Of a stretch of DNA of 7,355 bases, positions 1 through 5,434 are shown in pieces. How positions within the stretch are numbered: the stretch's first letter is position 1; every line of letters begins with the position of its first letter. The translations under genes were made by a program, and so were the position numbers. The DNA comes from an uncultured Clostridium sp. (GTDB lineage: Bacteria > Bacillota > Clostridia > TANB77 > CAG-508), in NCBI GenBank assembly GCA_946497585.1, contig CAMMLF010000079.1, positions 1 through 7,355 on the forward strand, read 5' to 3'. The notes under the pieces were generated by a model, which saw only the letters and a list, made by a program, of their open reading frames with translations, had not been told where the DNA came from and ran no database searches.

Positions 1-153
1 TATTCCTTTTTCTGTATTTACTAATATATATTCTACTCCATCTACATCTGATACTATCATTTGGTTTACAGCATTATTTCCGCCTCCACCAACACCTATT
101 ACCTTTATTTTTATTAAGTCTTTTGTTCTTTTTACTGGTTCGCGGTCTATCAC
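1..153 (-). CDS. ftsZ: Cell division protein FtsZ, N-terminal part (cut by window edge)
   Basis: FtsZ is the tubulin-like GTPase that polymerises into the cytoplasmic Z ring and recruits the division machinery. Only the first 51 codons are present; the gene continues past position 1. Translation gives a short charged lead (IDREPVKRTKDL), then IKVIGVGGGGNNAVNQMI, the first beta strand and glycine-rich nucleotide-binding loop of the FtsZ GTPase fold, followed by GVEYILVNTE, matching the family's GVEFIAVNTD segment. The start is GTG at 153-151, preceded by AAGGAGGA (168-161) seven bases upstream, a near-perfect Shine-Dalgarno; no better ATG exists. A promoter lies about 100 bases upstream, so the gene probably has its own transcript and does not depend on spo0A. 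The NTE-KGI ending differs from the usual NTD-AQAL, so this copy is somewhat divergent or could be a paralogue; the GTPase signature is otherwise clear. Confidence 0.93.
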   Translation of the reverse strand, partial: MIDREPVKRTKDLIKIKVIGVGGGGNNAVNQMIVSDVDGVEYILVNTEKGI

Positions 154-252
154 AATTATTTCCTCCTTGCACTTTAGGTAATTTACATTTTTGTTTAATA
201 AAAGTAATTAAATTTTTTTATTAATAATTTTCATTTTCTAAAATGTATTTAT

Positions 253-280
253 ATTATACTATATTTCTGGCATTTTTCAA
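253..280 (-). promoter_or_regulatory. Probable sigma-A promoter of ftsZ
   Basis: On the minus strand a TTGAAA -35 box (280-275) is followed after 16 bases by a perfect TATAAT -10 box (258-253). It lies just past the palindromic repeat cluster and leaves a leader of about 95 bases before the ftsZ GTG. The leader is very AT-rich, with no clear riboswitch or long hairpin. The call rests on matching the consensus by eye. Confidence 0.6.
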
Positions 281-307
281 GTGTTATTGGAGATAAAAAA
301 TTTTTTT

Positions 308-485
308 GTGTCAAAAGGGACGCTCTTGATTGACACTCAATACTATGTGTCAAAAGGGACGCTCTTGATTGACACTCAATGTCAGTGGGGACGCTCCTTT
401 TTGACACAAAAAGTGTCAAAAAGGGACGTCCCCACTGACAAAAAAGGGACGTCCCCACTGACAATTAGGAGCGTCCCCACTGACA
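308..485. repeat. Cluster of six TGTCA/GGGACGTCCC palindromic repeat units (family 2)
   Basis: This is most of the spo0A-ftsZ intergenic gap and is built from related units with TGTCA or TGACA at the ends and a GGGACG(T/C)(C/T)CC core. Units 1 and 2 are exact 34-base direct repeats (308-341 and 347-380) separated by ACTAT. Unit 3 (380-407) and unit 4 (413-440) face each other as an inverted pair. Units 5 and 6 (440-463 and 463-485) are partial units. CGTCCCCACTGAC recurs at 427-439, 450-462 and 472-484, so period 23 then 22. The cluster starts eight bases past the spo0A stop. A related pair lies at 3917-3977. The organisation resembles bacterial REP/BIME elements moved in trans by a Y1-type transposase, but none is encoded here, so that is inference. 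Open frames across it on either strand are products of the repetition. Confidence 0.85.
381..439. repeat. Long hairpin formed by the inverted unit pair in the spo0A-ftsZ gap
   Basis: Arms 381-407 and 413-439 are inverted copies matching at 25 of 27 positions, with an AAAAA loop at 408-412. Read from the loop outwards each arm gives GTGTC, an A/T run, a GGGACG-like core and CCCCACTGAC. The stem could slow or stop transcription coming from spo0A toward ftsZ. There is no T-run after the stem on the minus strand, so it is not a standard intrinsic terminator; RNA end protection or pausing are alternatives. Confidence 0.75.
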
Positions 486-493
486 TTCACTTT

Positions 494-1312
494 TTACGCA
501 CTTTTTAGTTCAAGGCGTAGTTTATCAGCAATCATTGCTATAAACTCGCTATTTGTTGGCTTGCCTTTATCAGCTGATACTGTATATCCAAATATACTTT
601 CTGTAACTTTAGGGTCACCTCTTCCCCAAGCTACTTCAATTGCATGGCGTATAGCTCTTTCAACTCTCGATGGAGTTGTATTGTATTTGTTAGCTATGTC
701 TGGATAAAGCAATTTAGTTACTTGATTTATCATTTCTACATTTTTAACAGACATAATTATAGCTTCTCTTAAAAATTGGTATCCTTTTATATGTGCAGGA
801 ACTCCAACTTCGTGAATGATATTTGTAACTGCCGCTTCTAAATCATTTTTATTGCTTTCTTCATATTTTTTTATTGAAATATATGGAGATTTTATTTCAT
901 GATTTATTATTATATCTTTTAAACTTTCTGGGTCATCATTTTTTATTTCTTTTATTCTTTGTGTAAGTAATTCTATGTCAAAAGGTTTTACTATGTAGTA
1001 GTCTGCTCCTAACGCTATTGCTTTTTGTGTTATTTTGTCTTGACCAACTGCTGAAATCATTATTTTTACAGGATTTTTTTCAAGCTTTGTTTTGTTCAAT
1101 TTTTCTAGTACTCCTATACCATCTAAATGTGGCATTATTACATCAAGTAATAGTACGTCAGGCTTTAGCCTAAGCACTCCCGAATAGGCCTCTTCACCAT
1201 CTCTGGCTATTCCTACAATTTCCATTTCTTCATCATTTACCAAGTAATTTTTTAAAGTCATTCCAAATTCATAGTTATCATCTGCTATTAGCACTTTGAT
1301 TTTGTCACTCAC
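494..1312 (-). CDS. spo0A: Sporulation transcription factor Spo0A
   Basis: Spo0A is the phosphorelay-controlled response regulator that commits Firmicutes cells to endospore formation. The 272-residue protein has the family's usual length. Residues 1-125 are a receiver domain with the acidic pair D11/D12, the phospho-acceptor D57 in LLLDVIMPHLDG, the conserved switch position as S87, and K109 in the VKPF motif. After a variable linker, residues from about 155 form the Spo0A-specific DNA-binding domain: TNIIHEVGVPAHIKGYQFLR, the recognition helix region TPSRVERAIRHAIEVAW (213-229), and the hallmark tail FGYTVSADKGKPTNSEFIA (241-259). The start is GTG at 1312-1310, with AGGAGGT (1327-1321) eight bases upstream. 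A good vegetative promoter lies 47 bases or more upstream. No TGTCGAA-type Spo0A box was seen nearby, so autoregulation is not evident. All catalytic residues are present, implying a functional sporulation switch. Confidence 0.98.
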   Translation of the reverse strand: MSDKIKVLIADDNYEFGMTLKNYLVNDEEMEIVGIARDGEEAYSGVLRLKPDVLLLDVIMPHLDGIGVLEKLNKTKLEKNPVKIMISAVGQDKITQKAIALGADYYIVKPFDIELLTQRIKEIKNDDPESLKDIIINHEIKSPYISIKKYEESNKNDLEAAVTNIIHEVGVPAHIKGYQFLREAIIMSVKNVEMINQVTKLLYPDIANKYNTTPSRVERAIRHAIEVAWGRGDPKVTESIFGYTVSADKGKPTNSEFIAMIADKLRLELKSA

Positions 1313-1358
1313 TACCTTTTACCTCCTAATTCATTCTTTTGTAAAATTTTACTACCTC

Positions 1359-1387
1359 ATTATATACATTTTTCCAAAATAATGCAA
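1359..1387 (-). promoter_or_regulatory. Probable sigma-A promoter of spo0A
   Basis: On the minus strand TTGCAT (1387-1382) and a perfect TATAAT (1364-1359) are separated by 17 bases. The site lies between the T-run after the family 1 element and the spo0A ribosome binding site, giving a leader of about 40 bases. In Bacillus spo0A also has a sigma-H promoter; the nearest resemblance here (AGGTAGT, 11 bases, AAAGAATGA, closer to the gene) is imperfect and is not called. Confidence 0.6.
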
Positions 1388-1418
1388 TAGCTTTTTACCA
1401 TATTTTTGCATTTTTTAC

Positions 1419-1604
1419 AAAAAAAAATAGTTACAGTTCAGTAAAAATTATTACAAAAAGACCAATATATGTTCTCGAACATTTCAAGTGAGCGAAGGCG
1501 ACGTAGGAGCGGAGCTGGGCGTGCAAGCTGGAGCGAATAGCGACCCGCGCGGCGAAATGAGAGAGAATGTATATTGGTCTAATGTTATTTTACTGAACTG
1601 TAAC
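1419..1604 (-). terminator. Possible yigZ terminator made from copy A plus a T-run
   Basis: Transcription leaving yigZ leftward enters the long palindrome at 1604-1430. Its closing arm ends in CTGTAAC and is followed by TA and nine Ts (1427-1419 on the minus strand). A strong stem directly followed by a T-run is the layout of an intrinsic terminator, though the loop region is far longer than normal. The element would then insulate spo0A, whose own promoter begins about 30 bases further on. Confidence 0.45.
1430..1604. mobile_element. Family 1 palindromic element, copy A (MITE-like, GC-rich core)
   Basis: A 175-base palindromic island lies between yigZ and spo0A. The outer arms are perfect 17-base inverted repeats (1430-1446 and 1588-1604, GTTACAGTTCAGTAAAA and its complement). 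They are flanked by the 5-base direct repeat AAATA (1425-1429 and 1605-1609), the pattern of a target site duplication. A second inner stem pairs 1460-1476 with 1563-1579 (GACCAATATA then TTCTC). The core, about 1487-1554, is roughly two thirds G+C, in sharp contrast to the surroundings. Much of it recurs at 5264-5415, including GCAAGCTGGAG, AGCGACCCGCGC and GAAATG. No protein is encoded. The right arm holds the yigZ stop codon and its last four sense codons. It most likely represents a non-autonomous mobile element; a structured RNA is the alternative. Confidence 0.7.
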
Positions 1605-2186
1605 AAATAATTGTTTTATTTCCCTTTGCCTTAATATTTTATCACTTTTTTCTAACTCTTTTTTTGCCTCAAAAGTGGATTCTAGTATTAATTTTACATT
1701 TTCTTTATATTCTATATTTACAATTTTTATTTTTAATTTTTTGCAAATATATTGTAATTCTTTTAAATTATTGTAACTTATTTCTATTTCATATTGTACT
1801 CCATAATCTTTAAGTACAATTTTTGCATTGCCTATAGCTTTTTGAGCAACCTCTGTATATGCTCTAACAAGACCCCCCGTTCCAAGTAATATGCCTCCAA
1901 AATATCTTGTTACTATAATTATTATATTTGTAAGATTTGCTGATTTTAAAAGTGATAAAAGTGGTGCTCCTGCTGTACCTGATGGTTCTCCATCATCACT
2001 ACACTTTTCTATTTTTTGAATAATATATGCATAACAGTTGTGCTTTGCATCATAATACTTTTTTCTTGTATCTTGTAAAATTCTTTCCGCTTCTTCTTTG
2101 CTATTTGCTTCATATAAAGTTGCAATAAATTTAGACTTTTTCTCTATTATTTCTGCTATTGACTCACTTTCTATTGATTTAAACAT
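1590..2186 (-). CDS. yigZ: YigZ/IMPACT-family protein (UPF0029)
   Basis: This cytoplasmic protein belongs to the YigZ family, the bacterial relatives of eukaryotic IMPACT, a regulator of the translation-control kinase GCN2; the bacterial role is not settled. The 198-residue protein is close to the family's usual 200-215. The N-terminal IMPACT domain shows KKSKFIA (16-22), DAKHNCYAYI (46-55), the signature CSDDGEPSGTAGAPLL (62-77) and VTRYFGGILLGTGGLVRAYTE (92-112). Residues from about 130 form the smaller DUF1949-type domain. The ATG at 2186-2184 has GAGG about six bases upstream. The last residues VTVQ and the TAA stop fall inside the right terminal repeat of copy A, so the C-terminus may have been reset by that insertion. 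A candidate promoter lies in the tail of the flavoprotein gene upstream. Confidence 0.95.
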   Translation of the reverse strand: MFKSIESESIAEIIEKKSKFIATLYEANSKEEAERILQDTRKKYYDAKHNCYAYIIQKIEKCSDDGEPSGTAGAPLLSLLKSANLTNIIIIVTRYFGGILLGTGGLVRAYTEVAQKAIGNAKIVLKDYGVQYEIEISYNNLKELQYICKKLKIKIVNIEYKENVKLILESTFEAKKELEKSDKILRQREIKQLFVTVQ

Positions 2187-2321
2187 TTTTTCCTCTATTC
2201 TTTCTAATAAATTTACATATTAGCTCTAAAGTTTTCAAATATTTTCATGCCACATTCTTATGAATTAAAAGAACAAAAACAAGATTATCTAATTTTATTT
2301 TTATAGTTTTTTGTTTCTCGC

Positions 2322-2350
2322 ATTATATTCATTATTGTTGATTTAGTCCA
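2322..2350 (-). promoter_or_regulatory. Candidate promoter of yigZ
   Basis: On the minus strand TGGACT (2350-2345) and TATAAT (2327-2322) lie 17 bases apart. The -35 box falls within the last codons of the flavoprotein gene. The remaining gap to yigZ (2187-2321) is AT-rich; it holds one weak A/T-only inverted repeat (AACAAAAAAC against GTTTTTGTT, within about 2260-2315) that might be a poor terminator for the upstream gene, and nothing else recognisable. Confidence 0.4.
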
Positions 2351-3864
2351 GCTGTATACCCTGTTGAATAAGCTATTTGCAAATTAAATCCACCTGTATA
2401 TGCGTCTACGTCAATTATTTCTCCTGCAAAATACAAGCCTTTTACAATTTTTGACTCCATTGTTTTTGGATTTATTTCTTTTATATTCACTCCACCTGCG
2501 GTAACAATGGCTTCTTCTACTGGTCTAAAACCTTCAATTGCAATATTAAAGTTCTTTAACAATTTTACTAACATATGTCTTTCTTCTTTTGTAATCGAAT
2601 TCACTTTTTTATTTGAAAATTTTCCAATTTCTTTATTTGTTATATCATCTACTTCTTTAATTGAATACTTATTAGGGACTGTATCTATTTTTGTATTTTT
2701 ACAAATTATTTTATCCATTATATCTACCACTACTGGTATTAGCTTTTGTGGTAATAATTTATTCAAACTATTTTTAAATTCTTTATTCTTTTCCTCAAAA
2801 AAATCCCTTAGTATTCTTTCATCTAATTTTGCTTCATCTAATGCTGGTTTTAAATCTATACTTATATACACATTATCCATATTGCCTCTTACTAAGTGGG
2901 CTGAACCACTTAATATTATGGGCCCAGATACTCCAAAATGTGTAAATAACATTTCTCCAAAATCTTCATATATTTGCTTATTGTCTCTATAAATTTTTAA
3001 CCCTACATTTTTCAAACTTAAACCTTGTAACTTTTGGCAAGTTTCAAGTCCTAAAAGATGTGCTACATTAGTTTCTTGTTTTTGTTGATTATCTGATGCT
3101 TCCTTTATGCAGTGTTCATCTTCGTTTTTATTAATTTGTTTTGCTTTAAGCGCAACTAGTGATGGGCGTATTTCGGTTATGGTATGGTCCAATTTTTTTG
3201 CCATTTTATATCCGTCTCCTGTTGAACCAGTTAGAGGATAGCTTTTTCCTCCGGTTGCTAAAATTACTTTGTCCGCTTTTAGTATGTAAGTTTTTTCATC
3301 ATAGTTTAGTTCATTTTTGAATGTTTCTTTTTTAAAACTTTCACCTTTGAAATTTTCATTTTTACATTGTCTAGTTAAATTATCTTTGTTAAGTAAGTTT
3401 TGATATTCTTTTTTGGAATTTAGTTTGTATTTTACACCTGTGACCTTTCCATTTTCAGCTTCTATTTCTTCTACCTTTGCATTTGTTATTATTTTTACAT
3501 TCTGCTTTTTTAAAACTCGAATAAGAGCATCTCGCACATCAGATGCTCTATCTGTCACTGGAAATACTCTATTTCCTCTTTCTTCTTTTGTTTCTAATCC
3601 CTCTTCTTTTAAAAGATTTATAATATCTTGATTTGTAAAATTTTGAAAAGCACTATATAAAAATTTGCCATTGCCAGGAATGTTTTTTATAAATTCATCA
3701 ATTGGTAAACTACTAGTTATATTGCATCTACCTTTCCCTGTTATGCAAAGTTTTTTGCCTAAAGCGTTCATTTTTTCAAGAATGGTAATATTGTCACCTT
3801 GGTTGCTTGCACTGATTGCTGCAAGCATTCCAGCAGGTCCACCACCTATTACAACTACATCCAT
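2332..3864 (-). CDS. HI0933/YhiN-type FAD-dependent oxidoreductase with inserts
   Basis: A flavoprotein of the HI0933/YhiN family (NAD(P)/FAD-dependent oxidoreductase, sometimes called BaiN-like), soluble and of uncertain substrate. The N-terminal Rossmann motif GGGPAG (7-12) with the acidic E30 ending the second strand binds FAD. The family blocks GKKLCITGKGRCNIT (36-50), NRVFPVTDRASDV (98-110), ATGGKSYPLTGSTGDGY (203-219), LFTHFGVSGP (306-315) and GLYFAGEIIDVDAYTGGFN (476-494) are all present. At 510 residues it is about 90 longer than the typical 400-420. The excess sits in three Lys/Asn/Glu-rich stretches, near 148-195, 240-278 and 385-428, between conserved blocks. The ATG at 3864-3862 has AGAGGA upstream and begins directly at the Rossmann strand, supporting the start. 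The frame is intact and conserved positions are kept, so it is probably functional. Confidence 0.93.
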   Translation of the reverse strand: MDVVVIGGGPAGMLAAISASNQGDNITILEKMNALGKKLCITGKGRCNITSSLPIDEFIKNIPGNGKFLYSAFQNFTNQDIINLLKEEGLETKEERGNRVFPVTDRASDVRDALIRVLKKQNVKIITNAKVEEIEAENGKVTGVKYKLNSKKEYQNLLNKDNLTRQCKNENFKGESFKKETFKNELNYDEKTYILKADKVILATGGKSYPLTGSTGDGYKMAKKLDHTITEIRPSLVALKAKQINKNEDEHCIKEASDNQQKQETNVAHLLGLETCQKLQGLSLKNVGLKIYRDNKQIYEDFGEMLFTHFGVSGPIILSGSAHLVRGNMDNVYISIDLKPALDEAKLDERILRDFFEEKNKEFKNSLNKLLPQKLIPVVVDIMDKIICKNTKIDTVPNKYSIKEVDDITNKEIGKFSNKKVNSITKEERHMLVKLLKNFNIAIEGFRPVEEAIVTAGGVNIKEINPKTMESKIVKGLYFAGEIIDVDAYTGGFNLQIAYSTGYTAGLNQQ

Positions 3865-3916
3865 AAATATCCTCTCTTTTTTTAAACTTTTATATGTATG
3901 TTTTTTTAGCCAACAA

Positions 3917-3977
3917 TGTCAATAGGGACGCCCCTTTTTGACACTAACGTGTCAAGCAAGGGACGTCCCTATTGACA
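3917..3977. repeat. Family 2 palindromic pair between the MGL-like and flavoprotein genes
   Basis: Two inverted units, 3917-3944 and 3949-3977, are separated by the 4-base loop TAAC. The arms share TGTCAATAGGGACG and TTGACAC, with a single substitution and a small two- to three-base difference between them. They match the units at 308-485 in core and ends; for example CCTTTTTGACAC occurs here and at 396-407. A further partial core, GCGTCCC, follows at 3979-3985. The pair starts about 18 bases past the stop of the upstream gene. No T-run follows on the minus strand, so it is a repeat with possible RNA structure and not a clear terminator. No transposase is nearby. Confidence 0.8.
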
Positions 3978-3994
3978 GCGTCCCATCGTAAAAA

Positions 3995-5239
3995 CTATCT
4001 TATATTTTCAATTGCTTTCATTAGTCCCAATTTGCCATACTCATATGTAAGTCCACCTTGTTGAAATGCTAAATATGGAGGTCTTAATGGTGCATCACAA
4101 CTAAGTTCTATTGATGAACCTTGTGTAAAGGCTCCTGCTGCCATTATAACTTGGTCCTCATATCCTGGCATATCCCCTGGTACTGGTATTGAGTTTGAGT
4201 CAACTGGCGAACCCATTTGTATTCCCTGACAATATTTTATTAATTTTTCTCTGTCATTAAATTCTATAGTTTGTACTATATCTGTTCTAGGCTCATTAAA
4301 CTCAGGTTGCACTTTGTAACCTAAGGTTTCCATTACTTTACTTGTAAGTACTGCAGTTTTTAAGCTACTTGCAACTACACTTGGAGCAAAGAATAATCCT
4401 TGTAGAATTTTTTTATTCATTCCAAGTGTTGGTCCTACATCTTTACCTTCTCCCGGCAAAGTTAGTCTTTCACCAACAAGATGAATTAAATCTTTTCTTC
4501 CTACTACATAAGCACCATTAGGTGAAATCCCTCCACCCAAATTTTTAATTAAAGAACCTACACATACATCTGCGCCAAAGTTTGATGGTTCTTCTTTATT
4601 TGTAAATTCTCCATAGCAGTTGTCCACCATAATTATAACGTTTGAATCAACTTCTTTTATTAATTTTACTACTTTTTGTATTTTGTCTAAAGTTATACTC
4701 TTTCTTAAAGCATATCCTCTTGAACGTTGAATTTCTACTAGCTTAATATTTTTTTGACTTAGTCTAGCCTTTATTTGTTCATAGTCAAAATCGTTATCTA
4801 CTAAATCTATTTGCTCATATTTTATACCAAATGATTTAAGCGAGCTTGCATTTTCTCTAATGCCTATTACTTCATCAAGTGTATCATACGGTTTACCACA
4901 TATGCTAAGCATAGTATCACCTGGTCTTAAAAGGCCAAATAATGTTACATTTAAAGCATGAGAAGCAGATATGAATTGACCCCTTACCAAGCTATCTTCT
5001 GTACCAAAAATCTCACTGTATATATTTTCAATAGTTTCTCTTCCTATATCATCATATCCATAACCTGTTGTTTCATTAAAATGTACTTCTGACAAATTAT
5101 TGTCGTGAAATGCTTTTAGCACTTTCAATGAATTGTACTCACATACTTCATTTATCTTTTCAAATTCTTCTTTTACCTCTTTTTCGCATTTATTTACTAG
5201 ATTAAATGTTTCATCACTAATTCCATATTCTTTGTACAT
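3995..5239 (-). CDS. PLP-dependent methionine gamma-lyase-like protein (aluminium resistance family)
   Basis: A 414-residue fold-type I pyridoxal phosphate enzyme of the family annotated as methionine gamma-lyase family or aluminium resistance protein (B. subtilis YnbB relatives). It is cytoplasmic, and its reaction is not firmly known; C-S lyase or related amino acid chemistry is inferred from the fold. Visible landmarks are HFNETTGYGYDDIGRETIE (53-71), RGQFISASHAL (86-96), the cofactor aspartate D206 in IMVDNCYGEF, the probable Schiff-base lysine K232 in VGSLIKNLGGG, and the family tail DAPLRPPYLAFQQGGLTYEYGK (382-403). Length is normal for the family. The ATG at 5239-5237 has GAGG (on the minus strand, AGAGGTAAATT before ATG). 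It stands alone between two palindromic elements, and no clear promoter was found, so transcription may start within or before the family 1 element upstream. Confidence 0.95.
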   Translation of the reverse strand: MYKEYGISDETFNLVNKCEKEVKEEFEKINEVCEYNSLKVLKAFHDNNLSEVHFNETTGYGYDDIGRETIENIYSEIFGTEDSLVRGQFISASHALNVTLFGLLRPGDTMLSICGKPYDTLDEVIGIRENASSLKSFGIKYEQIDLVDNDFDYEQIKARLSQKNIKLVEIQRSRGYALRKSITLDKIQKVVKLIKEVDSNVIIMVDNCYGEFTNKEEPSNFGADVCVGSLIKNLGGGISPNGAYVVGRKDLIHLVGERLTLPGEGKDVGPTLGMNKKILQGLFFAPSVVASSLKTAVLTSKVMETLGYKVQPEFNEPRTDIVQTIEFNDREKLIKYCQGIQMGSPVDSNSIPVPGDMPGYEDQVIMAAGAFTQGSSIELSCDAPLRPPYLAFQQGGLTYEYGKLGLMKAIENIR

Positions 5240-5263
5240 AATTTACCTCTTTTTTAATTTTTT

Positions 5264-5415
5264 AAAGTTGCAATATATAATCTGGAGCATTTCAGCGAAC
5301 GAGAGCAGTCACAGTATTAGAAACTTGCAATATGGGTTATCTGCGAAGTGGAGCGAGCAAGCTGGAGTGAAGCGACCCGCGCCGTGAAATGCGGAAGATT
5401 ATATATTGCTACTTT
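5264..5415. mobile_element. Family 1 palindromic element, copy B (GC-rich core)
   Basis: This second copy of the element at 1430-1604 lies between the WG-repeat gene and the MGL-like gene. Arms 5264-5283 and 5396-5415 match at 19 of 20 positions when inverted. Next inward, CATTTCA (5289-5295) can pair with TGAAATG (5385-5391). Shared with copy A, in order, are CAATATAT, TCT, CATTTC, GCAAGCTGGAG, AGCGACCCGCGC, GAAATG and the mirrored TATATTG. The middle (about 5305-5345) differs and carries an imperfect internal repeat of the left end: TTGCAATAT occurs at 5269-5277 and 5325-5333, each followed by a similar TATCTG-like stretch. The outer 17-base inverted repeats of copy A are absent. No protein coding is credible here; an open frame on the plus strand overlapping it is a by-product. 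Confidence 0.68.
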
Positions 5416-5434
5416 TTATAATAACGATAACAAT

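Noticed and set aside
308..485. CRISPR array
   Set aside because: Units are palindromic, vary in length and orientation and abut with almost no spacers; there are no unique spacers of even length and no cas genes.
249..508. Open frames of about 70 residues on both strands across the repeat cluster
   Set aside because: Their translations only repeat the same short peptides dictated by the DNA repeats, lack good ribosome binding sites and overlap the spo0A end and the ftsZ promoter.
1328..1358. Sigma-H promoter for spo0A
   Set aside because: AGGTAGT with 11 bases to AAAGAATGA only partly fits the consensus and would leave an extremely short leader before the ribosome binding site.
154..1430. 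Spo0A binding boxes (TGTCGAA type) controlling spo0A or ftsZ
   Set aside because: No match to the box was seen on either strand in the intergenic stretches; the TGTCAA ends of the repeats lack the required G.
2507..3925. Plus-strand open frames opposite the flavoprotein gene
   Set aside because: They are antisense shadows of a well-conserved gene and show no recognisable protein features or ribosome binding sites.
5133..5387. Plus-strand open frame running from the MGL-like gene start into copy B
   Set aside because: It is antisense to a clear coding start and then crosses a palindromic element; the translation looks random.
5264..5415. Riboswitch or T-box leader of the MGL-like gene
   Set aside because: No known riboswitch core or T-box sequence was recognised, and the same element occurs upstream of an unrelated gene, which fits a dispersed repeat better.
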